64,000 nucleotides of DNA from Hymenobacter chitinivorans DSM 11115 (GTDB lineage: Bacteria > Bacteroidota > Bacteroidia > Cytophagales > Hymenobacteraceae), in contig NZ_PGFA01000002.1 of the NCBI RefSeq assembly GCF_002797555.1, forward strand, positions 682,001 through 746,000, in the 5' to 3' direction. Position 1 is the stretch's first letter, and each line of letters starts with the position of its first letter. The notes below the pieces were generated by a model that was given only the letters and a program-made list of their open reading frames with translations, ran no database searches and was not told where the DNA came from. Position numbers and translations under genes: made by a program. Shown here piece by piece: positions 25,196 to 34,272 of the stretch.

Positions 25196-26266
25196 ATGAA
25201 GTATCTGGTTTCTCTTACCGACCCGGTCTATGACCCGGCGGCCCCGGTTTCCCGGCTCGGCGCCTGGTTTTTGCAATTTATTCAGGACAAGCGGGACCTG
25301 CCCTTCGTGTACCTCATCCTAGAAATATCGGCCACGCTGCTGCCGTTGGCCGGGCTGCTGTTTGTGCCCGGGCTGCCGGCCGCGGCGTGGTGGGCAGTGT
25401 TTGGGCTGTACCTGCTGCTGACCACGTTCTACTTCAAGGGGCCGTTTGGGCTGATGCTGCACTGCACCAGCCACCGCATCCTGTTTAAGAAGAAGTACGC
25501 CCGGCTCAACCATTACATTCCCTGGGTGATTGGGCCGCTGTTTGGGCAAACTCCCGAAACCTACTTCACCCACCACCTGGGCATGCACCACCCCGAAAAC
25601 AACCTGCCCGACGACGAAAGCTCCACCATGTACTACCAGCGCGACTCGGCCGCCAGTTTCGGGCGCTACCTGGTCGATTTCTTTCTGCTGGGCATTCCGA
25701 AGCTTGTCTTGTATTTCGGGCGCACCAACAAGCCCAAGCTGCGGTTTCGGCTGCTGCGGGGCGAGGTGGTCTACCTACTGACCGTGGCCGGGCTGGCTTT
25801 CGTGAATTTGCCCGCTACCCTGGCCGTGCTGGTGCTGCCCGTCCTCGTGACGCGGGCCGTGATGATGCTCGGTAACTGGAGCCAGCACGCTTTTATCGAC
25901 TCGGCTGACCCCGGCAACTGCTACACCAACAGCGTGACCTGCATCAACACCAAGTACAACCACAAGTGCTGGAACGACGGCTACCACATCAGTCACCACC
26001 TCAAGCCCGCCCTGCACTGGACCGAGCACCCAGCCCACTTCCGCCAGAACCTGGCCGAGTACACCCGCCAGCAGGCCGTGGTTTTCGACGGTATTCACTT
26101 CCTGCACATCTTCGCCTACCTCATGACCCGGCGCTACGATCTGCTGGCCCGGCACTTCGTCGACCTCGGCGAGCAGTACCAGTCGGAGGCCGAAGTCGTG
26201 ACGTTTCTCAAGTCGCGCACCCGCCGGATTCCCCGCCTGGCCCCGCCGGTAGCCGTAGCCGCCTAG
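25196..26266 (+). CDS. Fatty acid desaturase family membrane protein
   Basis: 356 aa integral membrane di-iron enzyme. Three histidine boxes are visible: HCTSH, HHLGMHH and HISHH. About four hydrophobic helices lie around residues 40-90 and 180-235. The family introduces double bonds or hydroxyl groups into lipids or carotenoids; the substrate cannot be told from sequence. The start is ATG 25196 (MKYLVSLTDPVYDP). It ends at a very strong shared terminator. Confidence 0.83.
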   Translation: MKYLVSLTDPVYDPAAPVSRLGAWFLQFIQDKRDLPFVYLILEISATLLPLAGLLFVPGLPAAAWWAVFGLYLLLTTFYFKGPFGLMLHCTSHRILFKKKYARLNHYIPWVIGPLFGQTPETYFTHHLGMHHPENNLPDDESSTMYYQRDSAASFGRYLVDFFLLGIPKLVLYFGRTNKPKLRFRLLRGEVVYLLTVAGLAFVNLPATLAVLVLPVLVTRAVMMLGNWSQHAFIDSADPGNCYTNSVTCINTKYNHKCWNDGYHISHHLKPALHWTEHPAHFRQNLAEYTRQQAVVFDGIHFLHIFAYLMTRRYDLLARHFVDLGEQYQSEAEVVTFLKSRTRRIPRLAPPVAVAA

Positions 26267-26281
26267 CGCGGTGCTGAGCCA

Positions 26282-26328
26282 GACCAATAAAAAAGGGACG
26301 CTGCTACAGCGTCCCTTTTTTATTGGTC
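26282..26328. terminator. Bidirectional terminator, 22-bp perfect stem
   Basis: 26282-26303 pairs perfectly with 26307-26328; the loop is three bases. It serves the desaturase gene and the convergent LysM gene. Confidence 0.93.
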
Positions 26329-26343
26329 GAATTGGGTCTGGGG

Positions 26344-27201
26344 CTACTTGGCCGAGTTCAGCACCAGTACTTCGCCGATTTTGACGGCACCGGTGGGTTT
26401 GTTGTTCCATTCCTGGAGCTGGGCCGGCGTTACGCCATAGCGCCGGGAAATGCTGAACAGCGTCTCGCCCTTTTGCACCGTGTGGCGGGCCGGGGCGGCG
26501 GCCACTGGCGTAGCCGTGGCATTGGCGTGCGCTACGGCTGGGGCAGCCGCCACGGTGGGTTGAGCCGCCACTGGCGCCGCTTTGACGGGCGTCGTCAGCG
26601 GGGCGACTTTGAAGGCAGTGGTGGGCTTGGTTCCGGTTGCTTTCGAGGCGGCCAAGGCGTTGGCGGAAGCGGGCTTGGCCGGTTTCGACGGCGGTGGCGG
26701 CGCAATGGTGCCCATGGGTTCGGGCGCCGGAGCGGCGGCTACGGCCGGGGCGGGGCGGGAGGCGCCCACGAAGCCCGAGGCTCGCAGCCGTTCGGTGGCC
26801 GCTTTCAAGTCGGGGTTTTTGGCGGCGCGGGCGTCGAAGTTGCGAAACTGCGGGCTGCGCATCAGCGTCTGGAGCTCAATCTGCCAGGGCTGCTGGCGCA
26901 GGCGCTGGGCCAGGACCTGCTGCTGCTCGCGCGGGAGGCTGGCCGTGTAGTGGCTCAAACGCTGGTTCAGGGTCGGAATTTGCAGCAGGGCGGCTTCAAT
27001 CAGGCTGACGGCCCGGGTGTCGCTGGGCTCGAAGTAGATTTCGCGCAGCTGCCGCACGCTGGTCTGCACCAGGCCCGACATTACCCGTACGGAATCTTCG
27101 GAAAGAGCAGCCGGGGCCGCCGCGGTGGACTGCTGGGCCTGGGCCGCCAAAGGGCCCGCAAGCAGGCCGCCAAACAGGAGTACTCGAAAGAAGGGACGCA
27201 T
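26344..27201 (-). CDS. Secreted LysM protein
   Basis: 285 aa. A signal peptide (ending LAAQAQ) precedes a helical domain (residues 30-140, with REIYFEPSDTRAVSLIEAAL) shared with the protein at 24319. An Ala/Pro/Thr-rich linker (145-235) leads to one C-terminal LysM (HTVQKGETLFSISRRYGV, LQEWNNKPTGAVKIGEVLVL). LysM binds the glycan strands of peptidoglycan. The gene lies 51 nt downstream of the lytic transglycosylase gene in the same direction, so an operon for cell-wall remodelling is likely. Confidence 0.85.
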   Translation of the reverse strand: MRPFFRVLLFGGLLAGPLAAQAQQSTAAAPAALSEDSVRVMSGLVQTSVRQLREIYFEPSDTRAVSLIEAALLQIPTLNQRLSHYTASLPREQQQVLAQRLRQQPWQIELQTLMRSPQFRNFDARAAKNPDLKAATERLRASGFVGASRPAPAVAAAPAPEPMGTIAPPPPSKPAKPASANALAASKATGTKPTTAFKVAPLTTPVKAAPVAAQPTVAAAPAVAHANATATPVAAAPARHTVQKGETLFSISRRYGVTPAQLQEWNNKPTGAVKIGEVLVLNSAK

Positions 27202-27252
27202 TCGGAAAATCAGAGACTAAGAATCGGAAACGATACAAAAATACGGGGCGGG

Positions 27253-29460
27253 CTATTTGGTGGGCTTGATAACCAAAACTTCCCCCAGCTTCACATTGGC
27301 GTCGGCCTTGTTGTTCCACTCCATCACCTGCTTGATGCTCACCCCGTAGCGCCGGGCAATGCCGTACATCGACTCGCCGGCTACCACCGTGTGGCTCACC
27401 GGGGCTACCACAGCCGCCGCGGCTACTTCCGGCGTGCCCGTGGCGGGGCTAGCGGCGGCCATGGCGGTAGTAGGAGCCACCACGCGCAGCACCTGACCCA
27501 GGCGCAACGACGGGCTGGCGGGCAAATTGTTCCAGGCAATCAGGTCGGCGGGGCGCAGGCCGTACTTGCGGGCCACGGCGTAGAGGGTTTCGCCTTTCAG
27601 TACGGTGTGCTGGCCGTTGGCCGGTACTGGCTCCACAGCAGTGGCAGTAGGCGCCGAGTAGGAGGGCGGCAGCGGGCGGGCCGCCGGGCTGGTGGCAGCG
27701 GCAGGTTCAGCCGCCGGCGTCGGCGCTTTGGCCGGCGCAGTAGCTACTGGAGCGGGGGCCGCTTTGGGAGCGGCCGGCTGGGCCGCCGGGACTTTCACGG
27801 GCTGGGCCGCTACGGCTTCGTCCCGGGGCTCATCGGCAACGGGGGCCGCGGTGGGCAGGGGCTTTTTGGGCTGTTGAACCACGGGTGTCTCCTTCGGCGC
27901 TGGTTTGGCGGGGGCGGCAGGCTTGCTGGCCGCCGTGGCCTCGGGCAGCTCGTTCAGGTTTTCCATGTGGTCATCCGTCACGCTGTCGGCCTGGGTTACC
28001 AGGGTCTTGTCGGCGTTGGTCGTGGCCGAATCGGCGTCGGTGGCATCTTCCAGAATCCGGTTGGCGGCGGCCGTCGTGCCGGTGTAGGGCTCGGACTCAT
28101 CCTGGGCTTTTTCCTTTTTGCGGACTGGTTTGGCCGGCGCCGGTGCGGGAGCGGCCGGCTGCGGGGCGCGCTCGAAGGCGGCCAGGGCAGCGGCGTTGTC
28201 GCTCTTGGCGTACTCGATGGCGACTTCCTTGGGCCGGGTGTGCTGCAGCCACAGAATGCGGCCCGGGCGCAGCTCCTCGTTGCGGGGCATGCGGTTTTTG
28301 CTCCAGATGGCCTTGGCCCGCACCCCGTATTTCTGCGACACGGTGGCTATACTCTCGCCGGGCTGGGCCACGTGGTACTCCACGGCGGCCTTATCCCGCT
28401 TTTTCTGCACGAAGTAAGGCTGACCCACCACGATGTTGTCGAAGGCAAACAAGTCGTTGTACTGCATGAACTTGCGCATCTTCACCCCGGCCCGCTGAGC
28501 CAGGCTCTCCTTGGTGTCGCCGGGCAGGGCAATGATGGCGCGCAAGCCGTTGACCTGCACGAAATCGGCGTTTTGCGGGTCAGGTTTGGGCTCGTGCAGG
28601 AGCTGGCCGGCGGCGGCCGTTTTCTGCTGGGCCGCCATGGCCGTAAGTTGCAGCGGGTCGGTTACGGGTACCAGAATGGTGTAGGCCTTATCCAGGGGCA
28701 CGGGGCCGTCGTTGAGCAGCCAGCGGTTGTGCTTGGCCAGCTCCGCGGGGCTGGTTTGCAACGAAGCCGCCAGGGCCGAGAGCTGCTGCCCGGCCGCGGC
28801 CGGAAATTCGGCCAGCAGCATCGGGGGCTTGGGGTTTTGACCGCAGGCGGGCTCAAAGGCTACTTTGTGGGCCAGAAACGTCAGCACGTAGGTGTGAGTC
28901 TGCTCGGTGACTTCCATTTCGGTGGCGTCGAAGTCGGTGGGCAGGGTGTAGGGCTTGGCCCCGGTCAGGCCCAGGTTGTAGCTGAGCAGGGTATTGAGCC
29001 AGTTGTGAAACGTGTTGTTGTTGCGCAGAAAGTACTTGGCCGCCGCCCGCGACGAAGCCACGATGTGCTTACGCTCGTCCACCACGTCGTTGACGACCAC
29101 GCCCAGCTCCGTGGCCGACTCGCGCTTGAACTGCCAGTAGCCCACTGCGTCGTGGATGGACTGGGCCTCACCCTGCAGGCCGCTTTCCTGGAGCACCAGG
29201 TAGCGGAAATCCAGGGGCACGCCCTCGGTCTGAAACACCCGGTCGATAAGCGGAAAGTGGGCGTCGGCCAGGTTTACGCGGGCCTGAAACGAGGGCTGGT
29301 AACGCCGGATGGCGTCTACTTTCTGTTGGACGGCGGCCCGGCCTCCCTCGGTGAGGCGCAGGTGCAAACCGGCAAAATAGAGGTCCGCGGGGACCGTCAC
29401 GCTCTGGGCCGCGGCCAGCAGCGGCAGCAGGCAGAGCAGCGTGAGTATAAGTCGTTTCAT
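27253..29460 (-). CDS. Lytic transglycosylase with LysM repeats (MltD-like)
   Basis: 735 aa periplasmic murein hydrolase. The signal peptide starts at ATG 29460 (MKRLILTLLCLLPLLAAAQ). The SLT domain (residues 55-190) shows the catalytic glutamate in VLQESGLQGEAQS, then AVGYWQFKRESA and NTLLSYNLG. A degenerate LysM region (280-420, GDTKESLAQRAGV; PGESIATVSQKYGV) is followed by a disordered Pro/Ala/Lys linker and two clear C-terminal LysM modules (HTVLKGETLYAVARKYGL; HTVVAGESMYGIARRYGV). It cleaves glycan strands, leaving anhydro-muropeptides. The very long linker is typical of Bacteroidota MltD proteins. Confidence 0.92.
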   Translation of the reverse strand: MKRLILTLLCLLPLLAAAQSVTVPADLYFAGLHLRLTEGGRAAVQQKVDAIRRYQPSFQARVNLADAHFPLIDRVFQTEGVPLDFRYLVLQESGLQGEAQSIHDAVGYWQFKRESATELGVVVNDVVDERKHIVASSRAAAKYFLRNNNTFHNWLNTLLSYNLGLTGAKPYTLPTDFDATEMEVTEQTHTYVLTFLAHKVAFEPACGQNPKPPMLLAEFPAAAGQQLSALAASLQTSPAELAKHNRWLLNDGPVPLDKAYTILVPVTDPLQLTAMAAQQKTAAAGQLLHEPKPDPQNADFVQVNGLRAIIALPGDTKESLAQRAGVKMRKFMQYNDLFAFDNIVVGQPYFVQKKRDKAAVEYHVAQPGESIATVSQKYGVRAKAIWSKNRMPRNEELRPGRILWLQHTRPKEVAIEYAKSDNAAALAAFERAPQPAAPAPAPAKPVRKKEKAQDESEPYTGTTAAANRILEDATDADSATTNADKTLVTQADSVTDDHMENLNELPEATAASKPAAPAKPAPKETPVVQQPKKPLPTAAPVADEPRDEAVAAQPVKVPAAQPAAPKAAPAPVATAPAKAPTPAAEPAAATSPAARPLPPSYSAPTATAVEPVPANGQHTVLKGETLYAVARKYGLRPADLIAWNNLPASPSLRLGQVLRVVAPTTAMAAASPATGTPEVAAAAVVAPVSHTVVAGESMYGIARRYGVSIKQVMEWNNKADANVKLGEVLVIKPTK

Positions 29461-29641
29461 AGGAGGCAAACCGGTAGTTCTGGCTTCAATCCTACTGAGG
29501 ACCAGCGCCGACCGTGTACAAAGTAGGCGAAAAAACCCTGGATACGGCAGAAAAAGCCGTAAAAATGCTCATTTTTCAAGCCGTAGTTCCTGCCCCAATC
29601 CGGCCCGTCGAGCCGACCGGTGCAAAATCCGGGCGGCAAAA

Positions 29642-29688
29642 ACCCGAACGGGGCCGCCGCTTTTGCCAAGCCGCGGCCCCGTTCGGGT
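29642..29688 (-). terminator. Terminator of the TonB-dependent receptor gene
   Basis: 16-bp perfect GC stem (29642-29657 with 29673-29688) followed by T-rich sequence on the minus strand (TTTTTGCC), 30 nt beyond the stop codon. Confidence 0.8.
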
Positions 29689-29719
29689 GCTGGTTTCACA
29701 GGGAAGAAATCCGGGGTGC

Positions 29720-32716
29720 TTAGCCGCCGAAGCCCGTGCCGGGCCCGCCGCCGCCGCCGGGTGGCCGGCCGCCGGGAATGCCGCCGGGCGGGCCAAATTG
29801 CCGGTTTCCGTCGCGCGGTGCATCGGTGGGGGCTGCGCCGCCTGCGCCGCTGAAGTTGCGCAGGTTGTAAGTAAACATCAGCATGAAGTAGCGCTGCAGG
29901 ATGTTGGTGCGTACGTCTTCGGTGTAGGCGTCGGTGATGTTGCGCTGAATGCTGTTGTTCTGGGCCAGCAAATCGAAGGCGTAGAGCTTGATTTCGGCCT
30001 GCTGCTTGGCAAACAGCTTTTTGCCCAGGCTGGCGTTCCAAAGCACGAAGTTCTGGTTATAGCCCGCCGTCAGGCCCGAATAAGCCAGGTGGTTCACTTC
30101 CGACTGCAAAGTCACGCCCTTGACCAGAATCCAGTTCAGGCGCAGAGTGGTGTTCTGACGGAAATACTGGCTGTTGCTGTTGCTCTGCACCGTATTGCGG
30201 GCGTAGGTCTGGCTGGAGTTGGAGGAAATGGTGAAATCGAGCTCGGGGCTGATATTGCTGCTCAGCACCGCGCCCAGGGCGAAATTGGGGGAGCGGTTGT
30301 AGTTGAGCACTCCGTTGACGAAGCCCGGTGTTTGGCTGAAGCTGGCCGAGGCGTTCAGGTTCAGGTTCGACTTGATGGGCTTCAGCGGCAGGGTGTAGTT
30401 GGCAAACGAGCGGAGCGAATACTGGTTGTTCAGGTTGACGGGCCGGATGATGGTACCGCCGGCGGGCACGATGACGTTGGTGCCGTCGATGGGCGTGGGC
30501 TGCCGCACGACGGTGGTGCTGTTGGCAATGGAATTGTTGGTAAACGAGCCGCCAATGAGGGCAAAAAAGGAGCGCGAGGTTTCGGGCTGGGTCGAGGAGT
30601 AGCGCAAGAACAGGTTGTGCGAGTATTCCTGGGCCAGGTCGGGGTTGCCGGTCCGGATCTGGAGCTGGTTGGAGTTATTTACTACGGCCTGCAGCTGGCT
30701 GATGCTCGGATTCTGGGTGCGGGTCTGGTAATTGAGGCGCAGGTTTTGGTTGCGGGAGAATTTGTACTGCAGCGTGGCATTAGGCAAAACGCTCCAGAAC
30801 GGCCGGTCGGTGGTGGCCGTCTGCGGAAACTCCTGCTCGTTGTGGAGCTGGGCGTACTGCACCGACGAGCCCACGGCCCACTCCAGCTTCTCGAACTGGT
30901 AGCGGTAAGTCAGCCCGCCGGAGTTGGTGACGTAGCGGCTGGTAAAGACGTTGCTGAGCTGCTCGTCCAGCTCGCGCTGCTCCCCGCTGAGCAGGTTGTA
31001 GGTTTTTTTGTCGGAGTCGTTGGGCGAGTAGTTCAGCGAGTAGTTCAGCTGAAGCTGGCTTTTCAGACTGATTGGCTCGGTGTAGTTGGCCGAGCCGTTC
31101 CAGGTCCACCCGATTTGGTCGAGGCGGGAGTACTGGTTGGTTTGGGTAACCCGGGCCTCGGGCCGGGCGGTGTAGTCGAAGTTGTCGGAAAACAGGTAGT
31201 TGTCCGCGTTCCGGTCGTTGTAGGTGGTGTTCAGGCCCAGCGAGAAGGTCCGGCCGCGCTTGGCGAAGCGGTGGCGGTAGAGCACCTGGTTGGTAAAGGT
31301 CAGGCCGGTCTGGTCGGAGTTGTAGCGGCTGCGGTTGGCGCTCTGCACGCTGTCGGGCACGTCCGAAAAGGCGCTCAAAAAGGTGTTGCCGTCCAGGTTA
31401 CTGTCGCTCGAATTGTTCTGCATCGTCAGGCGCGGCTGCCACAGGATGGAGTTGGCGCTGTCGATTTTGTAGTCGAGGCGCAGGCTGAAGCGGTTGTTGA
31501 TGTTGCGGGCCGAGCCGTCCGACACCTCGTCGTAGCCCAGGGTGCGGCCCCGGGTCAGCACGTTGTAGAGGCGGTTGGTGGTGCTGTTGGAGTTGTTGTC
31601 GCTCAGGTTAAAAAAGTAGCTGGCCTGCACGTCCACTTTTTTGCCCCAGGTGTCGGAGAAGTTCAGGCCCACGGCGTGGGTCGTGGAAATGCCGCTGGCC
31701 TGGTTCACCAAGAAGTTGCCGGCGTTGCCGCCGCCCTGCTGCCCGCCGCCGCGGTTGCCACCCTGGCCGCCTTGGCCACCCCGGGCTCCGCCCTGGCCGC
31801 CGCGGTTGCCGCCCCCGCCCTGGGCCGAGGTGCCGATGACACCCAGCAAATCGTCGGTGCCGAAGTTCTGCTCGTTCACGTTGTTAGACTGAGCTACCAC
31901 CGAAAAGCGGCGCGCACCCTTAAACGAGTTGATGTTGCCGCTCACCCGGTACTTGCCGTCGGAGAGGCTGTTGCTGCCGCTGCTGGGCCCGTAGCCGGCC
32001 ACGATGCGCCCAAACTGCCCGTTGCGGAAGCTGGGCTTGGTCACGATGTTGATGGTTTTCTCGGTGTTGCCGTCATTGAAGCCGGTGAACTGCGACTGGT
32101 CGCTGCGGCGGTCAAACACCTGGATTTTGTCGATGGCCTCGGCCGGCAGATTTTTCAGCACGGCGTCCGGGTCGCTGCCAAAAAACTCCTTGCCGTCGAC
32201 GGTGATGCGCTGCACCTGCTCGCCCTGGGCCTGCACTTTGCCGTCCTGCACCACCACGCCGGGCATTTTGGTAATCAAATCCTGGGCATTGGCGTCGGGG
32301 TTGGTTTTGAAGGCCCGGGAGTCGTACTGGGTTGTGTCGCCCTTCTGCACGGCGGCGGCGGCCTGGCCCACCACTTCCACGCCTTTTAGCTTCACCTGGC
32401 TGGTAGCCAAAGTGAGGGCGCCCAAAGCCACGGGCCCGTTGGTAACTTCCACCGGCCGCCGCAGCGTGACGTAGCCCAGAAAAGAGGCTGTCAGAATATA
32501 GCGGCCGGGTGCGGCAGGTATCGAAAAGCTGCCCGTCGGATCCACGGCGGTGCCGGTCTTGGCCGAGTCGGGCAGGTGCACGAGCAGCACGTTGGCCCCA
32601 ATCAGCGGCGACTGATCAGTAATGTCGACCACGCGGCCGGAAACGGGGTAAGTTTGCGCAAATCCGGGGAGAGCCCCGAACAACAATACTAGTAATACAG
32701 CTACTTTTCTCATCAT
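29720..32716 (-). CDS. TonB-dependent receptor, outer-membrane beta-barrel with carboxypeptidase-like N-terminal domain
   Basis: 998 aa outer-membrane protein. Signal peptide (MRKVAVLLVLLFGALPGFAQ), a CarboxypepD_reg-like domain (SGRVVDITDQSPLIGANVLL), a plug (VVVQDGKVQAQGEQVQRITVDG, PAEAIDKIQVFD) and a beta-barrel of OMP_b-brl_3 type. Residues about 300-335 hold a Gly/Arg/Gln-rich insert, and the C-terminus is Gly/Pro-rich (PGGRPPGGGGGPG) rather than the usual Phe-ended strand. Starts at 32716 or 32713 (ATGATG) are both possible. No SusD partner is adjacent, so a glycan role is not supported. Confidence 0.88.
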   Translation of the reverse strand: MMRKVAVLLVLLFGALPGFAQTYPVSGRVVDITDQSPLIGANVLLVHLPDSAKTGTAVDPTGSFSIPAAPGRYILTASFLGYVTLRRPVEVTNGPVALGALTLATSQVKLKGVEVVGQAAAAVQKGDTTQYDSRAFKTNPDANAQDLITKMPGVVVQDGKVQAQGEQVQRITVDGKEFFGSDPDAVLKNLPAEAIDKIQVFDRRSDQSQFTGFNDGNTEKTINIVTKPSFRNGQFGRIVAGYGPSSGSNSLSDGKYRVSGNINSFKGARRFSVVAQSNNVNEQNFGTDDLLGVIGTSAQGGGGNRGGQGGARGGQGGQGGNRGGGQQGGGNAGNFLVNQASGISTTHAVGLNFSDTWGKKVDVQASYFFNLSDNNSNSTTNRLYNVLTRGRTLGYDEVSDGSARNINNRFSLRLDYKIDSANSILWQPRLTMQNNSSDSNLDGNTFLSAFSDVPDSVQSANRSRYNSDQTGLTFTNQVLYRHRFAKRGRTFSLGLNTTYNDRNADNYLFSDNFDYTARPEARVTQTNQYSRLDQIGWTWNGSANYTEPISLKSQLQLNYSLNYSPNDSDKKTYNLLSGEQRELDEQLSNVFTSRYVTNSGGLTYRYQFEKLEWAVGSSVQYAQLHNEQEFPQTATTDRPFWSVLPNATLQYKFSRNQNLRLNYQTRTQNPSISQLQAVVNNSNQLQIRTGNPDLAQEYSHNLFLRYSSTQPETSRSFFALIGGSFTNNSIANSTTVVRQPTPIDGTNVIVPAGGTIIRPVNLNNQYSLRSFANYTLPLKPIKSNLNLNASASFSQTPGFVNGVLNYNRSPNFALGAVLSSNISPELDFTISSNSSQTYARNTVQSNSNSQYFRQNTTLRLNWILVKGVTLQSEVNHLAYSGLTAGYNQNFVLWNASLGKKLFAKQQAEIKLYAFDLLAQNNSIQRNITDAYTEDVRTNILQRYFMLMFTYNLRNFSGAGGAAPTDAPRDGNRQFGPPGGIPGGRPPGGGGGPGTGFGG

Positions 32717-32717
32717 C

Positions 32718-32740
32718 CTATTGAGCCTGAAGCTCAATAG
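32718..32740 (-). promoter_or_regulatory. Perfect 9-bp hairpin directly before the receptor start codon
   Basis: CTATTGAGC (32718-32726) pairs with GCTCAATAG (32732-32740) around a 5-nt loop. It ends one base before the first ATG and would hold the ribosome-binding region in a stem, so it could modulate translation. Confidence 0.5.
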
Positions 32741-32780
32741 ACGCGGCTTGAAGGCAAATGTTTAACCCAGCCCCGGAAAA

Positions 32781-33422
32781 TTATCGTTTGCGCACCAGCA
32801 GCAGGCCGTCGCGCAGGGGCAGAAACACGTTTTCCACCCGCTCATCCTGCTGCACGAAGTCGTTGAAAGCCCGCACGGCGTGGGCGTCCTTGTCGGCCGG
32901 CTTCAGCGGGTAGGAGGGCAGGGCCTTGCCGCTCCACAGCACATTGTCAATTAAGATAAAGCCGCCGGGCCGCACCTGGGGCAGCACCAGCTCGTAATAG
33001 CGGGCGTTGTTGATTTTATCGGCGTCGATAAACACCAAATCCCAGGTTTGCGGCAGCGTAGCCAGCACGGCAGCCGCGTCGCCGATGTGCAGGTGAATTC
33101 GGTCGGTAAGGCCGGCCTCAGCCACGTAGCGCCGGATGCGGGCTTCCAGTTCGGGGTTTTGCTCCACGGTGTGCAGCTCACCGTCGGGCAGCAGGCCCTC
33201 GGCCAGGCACAGGGCCGAGTAGCCCGTAAACGTGCCCAGCTCCAGCACCCGCCGGGGCCGCACCATGTGGCTGAGCATGCTCAGGACCCGGCCCTGCAAG
33301 TGCCCCGAGAGCATGCGCGGGGCCAGCACCTGCACGTGGGTTTCGCGGTTGAGGCGGCGCAGTAGCTCGGGTTCGGGCGAGGAATGGTTTTCGGCGTAGG
33401 CTTGCAGTTCGTCGGGGTGCAC
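32781..33422 (-). CDS. O-methyltransferase, class I SAM-dependent
   Basis: 213 aa cytosolic enzyme of the caffeoyl-CoA/catechol O-methyltransferase group (Methyltransf_3). The SAM motif is VLELGTFTGYSALCLAEGL, then the acidic VEQNPELEARIRR, the metal-binding VFIDADKINNARYY and FILIDNVLWSGKA. The substrate is unknown. It lies 26 nt downstream of the DUF4184 gene in the same direction, with which it is probably co-transcribed. Confidence 0.9.
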   Translation of the reverse strand: MHPDELQAYAENHSSPEPELLRRLNRETHVQVLAPRMLSGHLQGRVLSMLSHMVRPRRVLELGTFTGYSALCLAEGLLPDGELHTVEQNPELEARIRRYVAEAGLTDRIHLHIGDAAAVLATLPQTWDLVFIDADKINNARYYELVLPQVRPGGFILIDNVLWSGKALPSYPLKPADKDAHAVRAFNDFVQQDERVENVFLPLRDGLLLVRKR

Positions 33423-33448
33423 GGGGACAGGGAAGGTAAATTCAACAA

Positions 33449-34204
33449 TCAGGAAGTGGGGACCGGGGCCAGGCGGCGGCGCAACACGCCGGCCGCTACT
33501 AGCAGGCCCACCAGGCCGGCGCTCATGCCCGTCACCAGCACCGAGTTGGCATCAAAGGGCCAGATTTGGGCCGAGTAAATCATAAACGGCCCCCAAAGCA
33601 GCAGCAGCACGGCCCCGGTGGCCAGCCAAAACGTGAACCGGGTGCGGGTGGGCGGCAGCGGGGGCGTGGGCCGTTTGGGCAGCTGCAGCACGTACCACAG
33701 GATGCTGCCCAGCCCGATAAAGGTGCTGACGTACTGCAGAAACTGGTACAGCGGCCAGCTAGGCCCAAAACCCGGCAGCGTGTGGCGCAGCCAGGCCCAG
33801 TGCAGCACCACCAGGCCGTCGTCGTGGGTAAACCAGTCCCAGACAATGTGGGACAGGCAGCCCAGCAGCGCGCCCAGCAGCACCGGTCCGGATATTAGTC
33901 GCCGCGCTGGCCAGCGCCCAGCCGTGAGCGGCAGCAGACGGGAGCGGAGCACCGTGGGCAGGCACTGCACCAGCGGCACCTTCACCAAGTTGTGAAATAG
34001 CCCAGCGAAAAGCAGCACCAGGGGCAAATCGAGCCAAAAAATACCGGCCCAGGTGTGCCCGTAGATGCCGTCGGGCCGCAGCCGCAGGAAGTATTCGAAG
34101 TCGGGAGCCATGGCGCCCAGTACCAGGGCCGTGGCCGAGAGCCGGCGCTGCCCGGCACGGAGCACGGGTAAAATAAGGGCCGGATGGGCGGGCGTAAACG
34201 GCAT
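33449..34204 (-). CDS. DUF4184 family membrane protein
   Basis: 251 aa. It opens MPFTPAHPALILPV, the signature of DUF4184, and then has about six hydrophobic helices with MAPDFEYFLR, HTWAGIFWLDLPL and GCLSHIVWDWFTHDD. The conserved His/Asp residues resemble the metal sites of membrane-bound hydrolases such as YdjM, but the activity is unknown. Upstream (68 nt) is the SRA protein gene; downstream is the O-methyltransferase gene. Confidence 0.85.
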   Translation of the reverse strand: MPFTPAHPALILPVLRAGQRRLSATALVLGAMAPDFEYFLRLRPDGIYGHTWAGIFWLDLPLVLLFAGLFHNLVKVPLVQCLPTVLRSRLLPLTAGRWPARRLISGPVLLGALLGCLSHIVWDWFTHDDGLVVLHWAWLRHTLPGFGPSWPLYQFLQYVSTFIGLGSILWYVLQLPKRPTPPLPPTRTRFTFWLATGAVLLLLWGPFMIYSAQIWPFDANSVLVTGMSAGLVGLLVAAGVLRRRLAPVPTS

Positions 34205-34272
34205 GCCGCTAGCGGTTCAGAATAGAGAGAAAAGCAAACCAAAGGGCAAATAACGGCAACACCCGGCCGGCG

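Noticed and set aside
26323..29526. Very long plus-strand open frame opposite the LysM and transglycosylase genes (over 1000 codons)
   Set aside because: It is a mirror of GC-rich codons on the other strand; the translation is Gly/Arg/Val-rich without any domain, while the minus strand gives clear LysM and SLT motifs.
29441..32389. Plus-strand open frame opposite the TonB-dependent receptor
   Set aside because: Same reason: no domain, low-complexity Val/Gly/Ala, and the minus strand encodes an unmistakable receptor.
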